Positions 23,291 through 31,706 of a stretch of DNA of 64,000 bases are shown in pieces; position 1 is the stretch's first letter, and the number at the start of each line of letters is the position of its first letter. The notes beneath the pieces were generated by a model. The model did no database searches, was not told the DNA's origin, and saw only the letters and a program-made list of their open reading frames with translations. The DNA is from Fumia xinanensis (GTDB lineage Bacteria > Bacillota > Clostridia > Oscillospirales > Ruminococcaceae). Position numbers and translations under genes: made by a program. The stretch lies in NCBI RefSeq assembly GCF_014384905.1, contig NZ_JACRSV010000002.1, forward strand, positions 186,001 to 250,000, given 5' to 3'.

Positions 23291-23323
23291 AAAGAGCACA
23301 GCGGTATCCGCTGTGCTCTTTTT
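23291..23323. terminator. bidirectional terminator
   Basis: AAAGAGCACAGCGG-TAT-CCGCTGTGCTCTTT, 14-bp perfect stem, between the lipoprotein and the convergent DUF6259 gene. Confidence 0.92.
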
Positions 23324-23332
23324 ATCTCGTTT

Positions 23333-26254
23333 TTAGCAATCAATTACTGCGGTAACCACCGACTGGGCGGGCAGGGTGACGGAAAGTTTGCCATTTACGC
23401 AGTCAACAGTTTCGTTAAGGTCGCCCTGAAGGTTCAGGGACTGGATGCCAGCGGGAAGAATTACTTCGGTTTTCGCGGCGTTGTTCGAGAGGTTTGTCAG
23501 GACGATGAGCTCCTGACTGCCCGCAAACTTCTTCCAATGGGCGCCCATGACGGCGGGCACCGAGAGGATCTGTCCCTCCGCCATGACGCAGCCGTAGGTG
23601 GTAATGGGCGGCTGGTCGTTTTCGATGGAAAGGGGGCGGAGGAGCTTGCCTGCGTAGAAGAATTCCTTGTGGGCTTCTCTCGCGCGGACGCATTTCTTAT
23701 AGAATTCCCGGTAGCAGGTCGTGAGATACTGATGGGGGATGATCCAGCCCATCTGCTCGCCAAAGAGGAATGATTCAGCGGCGAAGATTTTCACGCCCTC
23801 TTCGTCCTTCAGCGAATTGTAGTCCCGGCCAACCAGTGCCACCCGGCCGCCATATACGGCGGAAAAGGCGGGAACCTGGGAATTTCTAACCCAGGCCCAG
23901 GAAAGCAGGGCCTCAATGGTTTTCATGTAGGCTTCACCGGTGCACTCAGTAACAAAAGCGCCGGTTTCGGGGCCGTGGGTCTTCATCCGGTTGACCATGT
24001 GGTTGTAGTTGTCGATCCACCAGCTTCCGCCGCCTGCGGCGTGGTTGTGATGGGGGTCGGCGCAAAGGTTGGGTTTTGCGGCGGCAATCTGGTCGAGATA
24101 GACGCCGTCCATACCCAACTCGCTATAAATCTTGTCCACCAGCTCACACTGGAGGTCCTGCCACATCACAGAGGACGGGCACATGACCGCCAAACGGACT
24201 TTCGGTCCGCCGTTGGGCTTATTGAAGGGGCTTAACTCAATAAAGGTGTTACCGTCCAAATCTTTGGTGGTTTCGGAAAGGGCTTTTTCGGTGTACTCCC
24301 AGTCGTCGGCTCCGCCGTCTAAATCGTCCCAGCAGCGGCTGTTGATATAGGGCACCAGCTTGATACCCGCCTGCTGCAAAAGAGGCGCTTTGCGGATGAA
24401 TTCCCGTTTAGCCGGGAAGAAATGGGGATATTCGTTGTCAAAAATCGTTTGGTGCCAATGGTAGACGTGGTTGGCGGAGGGAACACCCAGATCTTCATGG
24501 GCCTTTAATGTCTCCTCAAACCAGTCTCTTGTTTTCTCCGGTTCGATGCAGGGATCGTCCAACATGGAACGCCACCAATGGGAGCAGGTTTTCATCCATT
24601 CGGGAGTGTTGACTGGGCCGTTTTCGTCCGTTTCAGGAAGCCAGTTTGCCTCTTTGTCCACAAAATCCTTGTAGATCATACAAGCGTCGTACCAATCGCC
24701 GTCAAAGAGTTGCCAGACGGCTTTTCCCGCTAAGGCGGAGGAATTTCCTGATTTGTCGATGAATTCGAAGGGATAGGTAAATCCGAAAGAAACGGTCTGT
24801 TTAAAAATCTGCTTATCGAAGTTGCAGACCTTGTAAGCAGGGGCCGGGTCATGGACGCCATAGTAGATGCCGGAGCCCATAGCGGTGTTGTAGACCGCGC
24901 CGCACTGCAAAGACGCGCCGAAGCCCGGGTAATTTAAGGAGGCGTGGGCAGCGGCACTGCTCAAATGTCGGCGGATTTCGCCGCTTCCATAAGGGGACAG
25001 CAAGGTGGTATGCTCGTCGGTATTCAGTGTCAGGCGGGGATACTCCGCTTCCTGAACCGAATAGGCAGCGCTCTCATTTTGAACGGCCAAATCCCAGGAA
25101 ATCCGGCTTTTTTCCGAGTCGCAGAAGGCGGTGAGGATTACCGAGACATTTTCCGCTTCCTTGTGGTCGGAAAATACCCAGGTATGCATGTTTTTGGTGG
25201 AAGTGGTCTGGATACTATTCCATCCCTCTCGGGAATTCAGGTGGAGTTTGGATTTGTTCTCCACATGGCGCAGGTTGAGGGTAAAAAGCATGTTGGCGCC
25301 GCGGCTCAGGAGAGGTTTTTCTTTGCGGCAGTCGTAGATGGTGAGCAGATCCAGTCCCTCGCCGTTATCGCCGAGAACTACTTTCAGGTTGCCTACCGAA
25401 ATGATTTGGTTTTTGCCCAAAAGGTCGTTTTCAGCGTAAAGACAGGGAATATTCTGAAGCCAGCCATCCGGGTCGATTGCGCCTTTGCTGCACACGATGT
25501 TGGAGACAAAGGGGTTCTCCGGGCCGTATTCGCTGATGTCAAACACTTTGACGTTGCACTGGTAATCGGCCTTCACGGTCACAGCGCCGTCCGCAGACTG
25601 CAAAGCGGGGTAACCGCCGGCAAAGGCGAAATTTACGCCGTCCGCTGTAAAGGATATGTAGTTTTCTGCGATATACAGGTCCTCCTTACAAGGAATTTCC
25701 ACCTTGGGAAGCCCTGCCACCATGTTGGAGACAGAAGTCTTCTCAAAGGTGAGGCATCCAACCTGGAAGGGGAAGACCGTTTCTTTATTGTTGGGGTTTA
25801 CAACGACAAATACCTGTACCAAAGGAATAGTTTTGTAGGCGACAAAATCGTAAGCCGCCGCTTTTTCCATCCCTTTGACCGAAACGTAGACGCGGGTGAC
25901 AATGGCTTCGGTGCCGTCGAAGGTTTCAAAGAAGGCCGGCTCCGTGGGCGCAAATTGCGCTTCGTTTTCGTCCCGATAAAGATCGCTCAGCTGCACTCTT
26001 TTGCCGCAGAAGGTGTAGTATAGGCTGCCATTTTCGAAGCCGGCAACACCAGTTCCCTCAGAGCGGGCGCTTTCGTTTCCGCTGCAGAGGTTGAGAATGG
26101 CGTCCTTTGGGGCCTTTGTCAGCACTCTGCCCGAAATGGAGCCGTCATAAGGGGACGGGACAAACTGTGAAGGGAGAGATTCCCCTTTACAGCTTGCAGC
26201 ACGGCTATCGTCCCCAGCGGGAACCTGCAGCCAGGTATAAATCGTTTTTTCCAT
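23333..26254 (-). CDS. DUF6259-type glycoside hydrolase-like protein, 973 aa
   Basis: Start taken at ATG 26254 (MEKTIYTWLQVP) with GAAAGGA upstream; the frame runs 28 codons further without family-like sequence. No signal peptide, so probably cytoplasmic. The N-terminal half is beta-rich; the centre looks like a TIM barrel with HWWRSMLDD, ANHVYHWHQTIFDNEYP, VPYINSRCWDD, GMDGVYLDQIAAAKP (candidate Asp nucleophile) and GAFVTECTGEAYM (candidate acid), and the C-terminus is a small beta domain. This matches DUF6259 proteins, thought to be glycosidase-like. Substrate unknown. It stands alone, without sugar transporter neighbours. Confidence 0.75.
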   Translation of the reverse strand: MEKTIYTWLQVPAGDDSRAASCKGESLPSQFVPSPYDGSISGRVLTKAPKDAILNLCSGNESARSEGTGVAGFENGSLYYTFCGKRVQLSDLYRDENEAQFAPTEPAFFETFDGTEAIVTRVYVSVKGMEKAAAYDFVAYKTIPLVQVFVVVNPNNKETVFPFQVGCLTFEKTSVSNMVAGLPKVEIPCKEDLYIAENYISFTADGVNFAFAGGYPALQSADGAVTVKADYQCNVKVFDISEYGPENPFVSNIVCSKGAIDPDGWLQNIPCLYAENDLLGKNQIISVGNLKVVLGDNGEGLDLLTIYDCRKEKPLLSRGANMLFTLNLRHVENKSKLHLNSREGWNSIQTTSTKNMHTWVFSDHKEAENVSVILTAFCDSEKSRISWDLAVQNESAAYSVQEAEYPRLTLNTDEHTTLLSPYGSGEIRRHLSSAAAHASLNYPGFGASLQCGAVYNTAMGSGIYYGVHDPAPAYKVCNFDKQIFKQTVSFGFTYPFEFIDKSGNSSALAGKAVWQLFDGDWYDACMIYKDFVDKEANWLPETDENGPVNTPEWMKTCSHWWRSMLDDPCIEPEKTRDWFEETLKAHEDLGVPSANHVYHWHQTIFDNEYPHFFPAKREFIRKAPLLQQAGIKLVPYINSRCWDDLDGGADDWEYTEKALSETTKDLDGNTFIELSPFNKPNGGPKVRLAVMCPSSVMWQDLQCELVDKIYSELGMDGVYLDQIAAAKPNLCADPHHNHAAGGGSWWIDNYNHMVNRMKTHGPETGAFVTECTGEAYMKTIEALLSWAWVRNSQVPAFSAVYGGRVALVGRDYNSLKDEEGVKIFAAESFLFGEQMGWIIPHQYLTTCYREFYKKCVRAREAHKEFFYAGKLLRPLSIENDQPPITTYGCVMAEGQILSVPAVMGAHWKKFAGSQELIVLTNLSNNAAKTEVILPAGIQSLNLQGDLNETVDCVNGKLSVTLPAQSVVTAVIDC

Positions 26255-26344
26255 ATAAATGTCATTCCTTTCTGGGATTTGGAGCCCATTTGATATAAGA
26301 CTACAAAAATGCCGCGCATATTGGCGGCGAAGCTGCAAATCCTA

Positions 26345-26367
26345 GTTTGAAAGAGGTCCTTTCAAAC
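26345..26367. promoter_or_regulatory. perfect 9-bp inverted repeat upstream of DUF6259 gene
   Basis: GTTTGAAAG-AGGTC-CTTTCAAAC lies between the predicted promoter (26438-26466) and the start at 26254. It could be an operator or a leader hairpin; no T run follows it. Confidence 0.5.
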
Positions 26368-26437
26368 GATCTCCATAAAAAATATAAGTTAGGTTGACGG
26401 ACAACGGAATCAATTTCCAGTTTGACCTATTGAAAGA

Positions 26438-26466
26438 ATTATATTATATACCGCCCTAAAAGTCAA
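26438..26466 (-). promoter_or_regulatory. promoter of DUF6259 gene
   Basis: Minus strand: TTGACT (26466-26461), 17 bp, TATAAT (26443-26438). This leaves a leader of about 180 nt. The rest of 26255-26666 is AT-rich and holds only this, the inverted repeat and the tRNA promoter. Confidence 0.7.
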
Positions 26467-26565
26467 TCAAAGCGGCCATATTTTGAAGAATACCATCAAT
26501 ATTTTGAGGTTCTCGCAGATCACATAAGAACGGTTAAAAAAGTATCAATTTTTTTAAAAAACCTC

Positions 26566-26594
26566 TTGACAAATAGTGACTTACCGTGTAAAAT
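26566..26594 (+). promoter_or_regulatory. promoter of tRNA-Ser
   Basis: TTGACA (26566-26571), 17 bp, TAAAAT (26589-26594), with an A/T-rich stretch before the -35. Confidence 0.8.
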
Positions 26595-26666
26595 AGATAA
26601 AGTCGTGGACAGGTTATGAGAAAAAATTCCTGCTCGGCCGCTCTTGAAAGAGCGCACAAAATATCT

Positions 26667-26759
26667 GGAGAAGTCGCCTAGCTTGGTTTATGGCGCACGA
26701 CTGGAACTCGTGTATGGGTTAATAGCTCATCGAGGGTTCGAATCCCTCCTTCTCCGCCA
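26667..26759 (+). tRNA. tRNA-Ser (GGA)
   Basis: Acceptor arms GGAGAAG and CTTCTCC, discriminator G and encoded CCA (26757-26759). Anticodon arm CACGA-CTGGAAC-TCGTG gives anticodon GGA, reading UCC/UCU serine codons. The long variable arm (GTATGGGTTAATAGCTCAT region) is the class II mark of tRNA-Ser. T arm GAGGG-TTCGAAT-CCCTC. Confidence 0.96.
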
Positions 26760-26760
26760 G

Positions 26761-26796
26761 AAAAGCCGAAAGTTCGTTTGAACTTTTGGCTTTTGT
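26761..26796 (+). terminator. tRNA-Ser terminator
   Basis: AAAAGCCGAAAGTTC / GAACTTTTGGCTTTT, one mismatch, loop GTTT, ending in TTTTGTTTTG. Confidence 0.88.
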
Positions 26797-26868
26797 TTTG
26801 TCTGGATTTAAGATGGTGAACTGCCGAAACTCCAGTCGGACAGCAAGAAAAAGAAAAAGGAAGTATCG

Positions 26869-28494
26869 ATGTTGAAAAAGTACTGGCAAGACTTAAAAAC
26901 AGAATTTGCGGGCTATGGCATGAAAAAGCTCATGAAGGACCTGATGGCCGGCTTAACAGTGGCGGCGGTGGCTTTGCCGCTGGCTCTGGCCTTTGGCGTG
27001 AGCAGCGGAGCGACGGCGGCGTCCGGCTTGCTGACAGCTATTATCAGCGGATTTGTCATCAGCCTCTTAGGGGGAGCCTTCTATCAGATTTCCGGCCCCA
27101 CTGGAGCAATGGCCGCTATTTTGATGTCTATCATCGCTCAATACGGATTGCAAGGCGTTTTTGCCGCCACGATTATGGCGGGCATTTTGTTGGTTCTGGC
27201 GGGCATATTCCATCTGGGGCGGCTGACAGCCTATATCCCCATGCCGGTTATTGCGGGGTTCACATCCGGTATTGCGGTAATCATCGCTTTGGGGCAGCTG
27301 GACAACTTTTTTGGCGTTACGTCACAGGGCAGCTCCGCGCTGGAAAAGGTGGGAAGCTATTTTACCCAGGGTTTTTCCCCTAACTGGACGGCGGTGATCG
27401 TCGGAGGGCTGGTTATCCTGTTTATGATCTTCTTTCCCAAAAAGTGGAATGCGGTGGTTCCGGCTTCTTTGCTGGCCATCGTTGTAGCCACGGCGGCATC
27501 CATGGTGTTTTCCCTTCCGGTTGCCACTGTAGGGGAAATTCCTTCTTCCCTGCTGCTCAGCGACCGGTTGACCTTTCAGAATTTCAGCTTGTCAAGTCTG
27601 CAGGGCCTGCTGGCCCCCGCGGTTAGCATCGCCGCTCTGGGCATGGTGGAAAGTCTGCTCTGCGGCGCCAGCGCCGGACGAATGACGGGCGTTCCTTTGG
27701 ATAACGACCGGGAGCTGGTGGCTCAGGGCGTCGGAAACATCATTGCGCCGTTGTTTGGCGGCATACCGGCTACTGCGGCCATTGCACGCACCAGCGTGGC
27801 GATCAAATCAGGCGCTCAGACCCGCCTGTCCGGCATGTTTCATGCAGTGGTGCTGCTGGTATCCATGCTGGCCCTGGGGCCGCTGATGGCGAACATTCCG
27901 CTGGCGGCGCTGGCCGGAGTGCTGTTGGTGACGGCCTGGCGGATGAACGAGTGGTCTACCATCCGTTACATCTTTTCCCGGAAATTTAAAGGTGCTATCC
28001 TCAAGTTCCTGGCAACAATGGTCGCTACCATTGTTTTTGACCTGACGGTCGCCATCGTCATCGGCGTTGTCATCGCCTTGGTTTTGCTGGTTGCCCGGCT
28101 GTCCAAGCTGGAAATTCACTTCGACGAGGTGAATCCCGACCGGCTAAAGGGCCAGGAAGGGCCACTTCCTGCTGTCTATGACAATGCGGAAGTGGTTTAC
28201 ATCACCGGCACGATACTTTTTGCCAACACCAAGATGATTGGAGATATTGCCACACAATTGGAAGGTAAATCCGCGGTTCTGTTTTCCATGCGAGGCACTT
28301 CCTATATGGATATTTCCGGCGCGCAGGCTTTTTTGGAACTGCTGCAGCAGTTGAGAGAAAAAGAATTGCCCCTGTACATATGCGGTGTATCCGACAGTGT
28401 GAAGGAGACGATGGAACGCAGCGGAATCGTAGATTATATCGGAAAAGAACACTTTTACTGGAGCGTGGAGCGTGTTCTCAGTGGAACGGTTTGA
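26869..28494 (+). CDS. SulP/SLC26-family anion permease with STAS domain
   Basis: 541 residues. The membrane domain (1-400) shows the family hallmark DLMAGLTVAAVALPLALAFG, then FYQISGPTGAMAAIL and GNIIAPLFGGIPATAAIART. A C-terminal cytoplasmic STAS domain (about 425-535) has LFSMRGTSYMDISGAQAFLE. Family members carry sulfate, bicarbonate or other small anions; the substrate is not readable. AAAAGGAAGT precedes the ATG. 46 bp before the methyltransferase gene, possibly co-transcribed. Confidence 0.92.
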   Translation: MLKKYWQDLKTEFAGYGMKKLMKDLMAGLTVAAVALPLALAFGVSSGATAASGLLTAIISGFVISLLGGAFYQISGPTGAMAAILMSIIAQYGLQGVFAATIMAGILLVLAGIFHLGRLTAYIPMPVIAGFTSGIAVIIALGQLDNFFGVTSQGSSALEKVGSYFTQGFSPNWTAVIVGGLVILFMIFFPKKWNAVVPASLLAIVVATAASMVFSLPVATVGEIPSSLLLSDRLTFQNFSLSSLQGLLAPAVSIAALGMVESLLCGASAGRMTGVPLDNDRELVAQGVGNIIAPLFGGIPATAAIARTSVAIKSGAQTRLSGMFHAVVLLVSMLALGPLMANIPLAALAGVLLVTAWRMNEWSTIRYIFSRKFKGAILKFLATMVATIVFDLTVAIVIGVVIALVLLVARLSKLEIHFDEVNPDRLKGQEGPLPAVYDNAEVVYITGTILFANTKMIGDIATQLEGKSAVLFSMRGTSYMDISGAQAFLELLQQLREKELPLYICGVSDSVKETMERSGIVDYIGKEHFYWSVERVLSGTV

Positions 28495-28539
28495 TTTTTT
28501 AAAAGAAAATCTAGTTAAGTCGCTGAAAGGAGCCTTGTT

Positions 28540-29106
28540 ATGCCGAGCAGTTTAAACACGTTGTCCATTGCCCACCGCTTTATCCGGGAGCACGCCTGTC
28601 CCGGCGATTTTTGGATCGACGGGACAGCTGGCCGGGGACACGATACGGCTTTTCTTTGTGAACTCGTCGGGGAGGGAGGCAAGGTGCTTTCCTTCGACAT
28701 TCAGGAAGAAGCCATTGCGAGCACCCGGGCGTTGCTGGAGGGAAAAGGCTTTCACTGGGCACAGGTGACCGCCGACAGCCACAGCAACATGGACCGGTAT
28801 GCCAAAGAAGGCGAAGTTGACGGCATTGTCTTTAACTTTGGGTACCTTCCCGGCGGAGATCACAGCATCTGTACCCGGGCTCAAACAAGCATCGAGGCCA
28901 TTGAAAAGGGGCTTCGTCTCCTGAAAGCGGGCGGCGTCATGAGCCTGTGCATCTATTACGGCGGGGACAGTGGATTCGACGAGAAAAACGCCCTAATGGA
29001 TTATCTGAAAACTGTCGACAGCAAAAGATATACCGTTTTGGTCACCGATTTCTACAATCGGCCCAATTGTCCGCCCATTGCCGTTTTTATCCTGAAAGAC
29101 TGCTGA
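28540..29106 (+). CDS. mnmM: SAM-dependent methyltransferase, MnmM (YtqB) family
   Basis: 188 residues. SAM-binding motif I is DGTAGRGHDTAFLCELVG, motif II acid in SFDIQEEAI, then the family-typical FNFGYLPGGDHSICT and CIYYGGDSGFDEK. YtqB of Bacillus subtilis has been identified as MnmM, which methylates 5-aminomethyl-2-thiouridine at tRNA position 34. That would fit with MnmA, which makes the 2-thio group and is also in this window. GAAAGGAGCC precedes the ATG. Assignment is by motif recall; a generic rRNA-methylase-like role cannot be excluded. Confidence 0.85.
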   Translation: MPSSLNTLSIAHRFIREHACPGDFWIDGTAGRGHDTAFLCELVGEGGKVLSFDIQEEAIASTRALLEGKGFHWAQVTADSHSNMDRYAKEGEVDGIVFNFGYLPGGDHSICTRAQTSIEAIEKGLRLLKAGGVMSLCIYYGGDSGFDEKNALMDYLKTVDSKRYTVLVTDFYNRPNCPPIAVFILKDC

Positions 29107-29134
29107 AAACTTCCGGAAAAGCTTTCCTTTTTCG

Positions 29135-29166
29135 GCGTATTATGCTATACTAAAATAAGTATACGC
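29135..29166. promoter_or_regulatory. inverted repeat around nadBC promoter region
   Basis: GCGTAT (29135-29140) and ATACGC (29161-29166) flank a TATACT -10-like box (29147-29152) ahead of nadB. It may be an operator for an NAD-responsive repressor; the regulator is not in the window. Confidence 0.4.
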
Positions 29167-29225
29167 AAAAATCCTTGGGGCGCTGGCGATTGCCCCAATT
29201 TCAGTAAAGTGTGTAGGTGAAAATT

Positions 29226-30689
29226 GTGCAAAATAATTATGATGTCATTGTCGTGGGTTCCGGGGCGGCGGGACTTTATACCGCGCTGAACCTTGACCCG
29301 AAACTGCGGGTGCTCGTTTTATCCAAGAGGGATTTGCTGCTGAGCAATTCTGCCCTGGCTCAAGGGGGGATAGCCGCTGTCGTCAACACCACCAATGACA
29401 ACGTGGATATGCACCTTAACGACAGCCTGATTGCAGGCGGCTTTAAAAACAACACCGAGAGTCTCAAGGTTCTCGTCAATGAAGGCCCCCAGGACGTGCT
29501 GAACCTGATCGACCTGGGCGTGGATTTCGACAAAAAGGAGGACGGCAGCTACGACCTGACGCTGGAAGGCGGACACAGCCGCCACCGGATTTTCCACCAC
29601 AAGGACAACACTGGTAGGGAAATCGTCGAAAAGCTTTTGGCGGTGGCCATGACCTTTAAAAACATTACTTTGATGGAGCAGGCCATTGTCTGTGACTTAA
29701 AGCAGGCTCCCGGCGGCTTTTCGCTGGATGTATTGAAGGACGGGGAACACCTTTACTTAAACTGCAACTACTGCGTTCTGGCCACCGGCGGCATCGGGCG
29801 AGTGTATGAGTTTACGACGAACTCCGCCATTGCCACTGGAGACGGGATTACCCTGGCCTACAATTTGGGGGCGAAGATCAAAAATCTGCATCTGGTGCAG
29901 TTTCATCCCACCGCTTTTGCCAACAAGGATAGAGAGTGCTTTCTCATCTCCGAGTCGGTCCGCGGCGAGGGGGCGTACCTCTTAAACGGCAACCACCAGC
30001 GGTTTATGTCCCGGTACGACGACCGGCTGGAACTGGCGCCCCGTGACGTGGTTTCCCACTGTATTATCGAAGAGTCCCACAAGCTTCGGGACAACCATTT
30101 TTACCTGGATATTACCCACAAGGACCCGGAATTCGTCAAGGCGCGCTTTCCCATGATCTACAGCAAGCTGTTGGTGGAAGGCATCGACATGACGAAAGAC
30201 CTGATCCCCGTCTACCCCTGCCAGCATTACCTTATGGGCGGTATCGACGTGGGGCTAAACGGCGAAAGCACCATCCACAACTTGTATGCCGCCGGGGAGT
30301 GTTCCCACACCGGCGTTCACGGCAACAACCGCCTGGCCAGCAACTCGCTGCTGGAAGCCATCGTCTTTGCCCACCAGATCGCCGAGGACATCAACAATAA
30401 AGTGGACAAAAACGGCGTTCATGAAGTGACCCCGTACGAATTTTCTTCGCCTATTGGAGTGCCTACCGGCACCGAGCCCATCCCCCATGGTATCCGCACT
30501 GAAATCCGCGCCATTATGCAGAAGAGCCATTTTGTGCTGCCGGATACGGTGGCGGCCATTGAGGGCTTTGAGCGGATCAAAGAACTGAAAAACCTGATTG
30601 AAAAGGGCGGCTGGCTGGTTAACGTGGACTACATAGAGGCCCGGTCTTTGGTGACGGTGGCCTACCTAATTTTAAAAGAAGTCATTTGA
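29226..30689 (+). CDS. nadB: L-aspartate oxidase
   Basis: Flavoenzyme that oxidises aspartate to iminoaspartate, the first step of de novo NAD synthesis; in anaerobes fumarate is the likely electron acceptor. FAD motif VIVVGSGAAGLYTAL is at the N-terminus, ALAQGGIAAVV and the substrate loop LEGGHSRHRIFHHKD follow, and HPTAF, ESVRGEGAYLLN and HYLMGGIDV are family blocks. About 487 residues, shorter than the 540 of E. coli at the C-terminal helical domain. GTG 29226 is preferred because AGGTGA lies 5 nt before it; GTG 29217 overlaps that site. nadC follows with a start 21 bp after the nadB stop. Confidence 0.94.
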   Translation: MQNNYDVIVVGSGAAGLYTALNLDPKLRVLVLSKRDLLLSNSALAQGGIAAVVNTTNDNVDMHLNDSLIAGGFKNNTESLKVLVNEGPQDVLNLIDLGVDFDKKEDGSYDLTLEGGHSRHRIFHHKDNTGREIVEKLLAVAMTFKNITLMEQAIVCDLKQAPGGFSLDVLKDGEHLYLNCNYCVLATGGIGRVYEFTTNSAIATGDGITLAYNLGAKIKNLHLVQFHPTAFANKDRECFLISESVRGEGAYLLNGNHQRFMSRYDDRLELAPRDVVSHCIIEESHKLRDNHFYLDITHKDPEFVKARFPMIYSKLLVEGIDMTKDLIPVYPCQHYLMGGIDVGLNGESTIHNLYAAGECSHTGVHGNNRLASNSLLEAIVFAHQIAEDINNKVDKNGVHEVTPYEFSSPIGVPTGTEPIPHGIRTEIRAIMQKSHFVLPDTVAAIEGFERIKELKNLIEKGGWLVNVDYIEARSLVTVAYLILKEVI

Positions 30690-30709
30690 AAGATAGGAGA
30701 GACGGCATT

Positions 30710-31561
30710 ATGATGACCCTTCCTCAATTTTATATCGACGATTTGATCAAACGAGCCATCACCGAGGATATCAACTACATCGATGTGACGACGGATTACC
30801 TGCTGGATGACGCCCACACGTCCACAGCGGTTTTTCTTGCCAAGGACACCGGCGTTTTGGCCGGAATCGACATCGCTTTGCGGGTGTTCGAGCTGATGGA
30901 CGATACCTTGACCTTCACCGTATCCAAAAAAGACGGCGACGAAGTGAAAAAAGGCGACATTATCGCCACGGTGCAGGGAAAAACCAAATCCATCCTCAAA
31001 TCGGAGCGGACGGCCCTGAACCTGGTACAGCACATGTCGGGCATTGCGACGGCTACTCACAAATGCGTGGAACTCACAAAAGGAACAAGAGCTTCTATCG
31101 TGGAGACGAGGAAAACCCTGCCCGGCCTGCGCCCCATCCAGAAATACGCGGTGGTGGCCGGCGGCGGGAGAAACCACCGGTATAATCTGAGCGACGCCGC
31201 CATGCTCAAGGACAACCACATCGACGCTTATGGAAGCCTGACAAACGCGGTGAACGCCCTGCGGGCCAAGACCGGCCATATGGTCAAGATCGAAGTGGAA
31301 GTGGATTCGCTGGAGCTTTTAGAGGAAGCGCTAAATGTCAAGGCGGACATCATTATGCTGGACAACATGAGCTATGAGCAGATGGCTGAGGCGGTGAAAA
31401 TCACAGACGGCCGTGCACTGCTGGAAGCGTCCGGCAACATCACGCTGGAGAACATTGCGGAAGTGGCGAAAACCGGCGTGGACATCATTTCGCTAGGGGC
31501 ATTGACCCATTCGGTGAAGGCGTTTGACATTTCGCTGAAAATCAAGACGGACAAACAATAA
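30710..31561 (+). CDS. nadC: quinolinate phosphoribosyltransferase (decarboxylating)
   Basis: Converts quinolinate and PRPP to nicotinate mononucleotide. Conserved blocks: LNLVQHMSGIATATH, ETRKTLPGLRPIQKYAVVAGGG, GRNHRYNLSDAAMLKDNH, KIEVEVDSLEEALE-like (KIEVEVDSLELLEEA) and EASGNITLENI. About 283 residues. ATG 30710 is chosen because AGGAGAG lies 9 nt upstream; the open frame starts at 30686 inside the end of nadB. nadA, the quinolinate synthase between NadB and NadC, is not in this window. Confidence 0.95.
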   Translation: MMTLPQFYIDDLIKRAITEDINYIDVTTDYLLDDAHTSTAVFLAKDTGVLAGIDIALRVFELMDDTLTFTVSKKDGDEVKKGDIIATVQGKTKSILKSERTALNLVQHMSGIATATHKCVELTKGTRASIVETRKTLPGLRPIQKYAVVAGGGRNHRYNLSDAAMLKDNHIDAYGSLTNAVNALRAKTGHMVKIEVEVDSLELLEEALNVKADIIMLDNMSYEQMAEAVKITDGRALLEASGNITLENIAEVAKTGVDIISLGALTHSVKAFDISLKIKTDKQ

Positions 31562-31574
31562 CGGCAGAAATTTT

Positions 31575-31645
31575 GGTGGGCAATAGGGAGTTTTTGAGGG
31601 AGCGGCGTTGGCCGTTTCCGCCCCCTTTGCCCACCTTGTTTTTTG
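31575..31645 (+). terminator. nadBC terminator
   Basis: GGTGGGCAA (31575-31583) pairs with TTGCCCACC (31627-31635), followed by TTGTTTTTT. The 43-nt loop can fold further through GCGG/CCG pairs. Confidence 0.7.
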
Positions 31646-31706
31646 CCGTGCGGATAAGAGTTGGGGCTGCTTTTTGCTTTGCGGCCCATCGGAAAGGCAA
31701 GGAATT

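Noticed and set aside
24944..26023. Open frame of 359 codons on the plus strand inside the DUF6259 gene
   Set aside because: Fully antisense to a long, motif-bearing coding gene; no ribosome site and no recognisable protein features.
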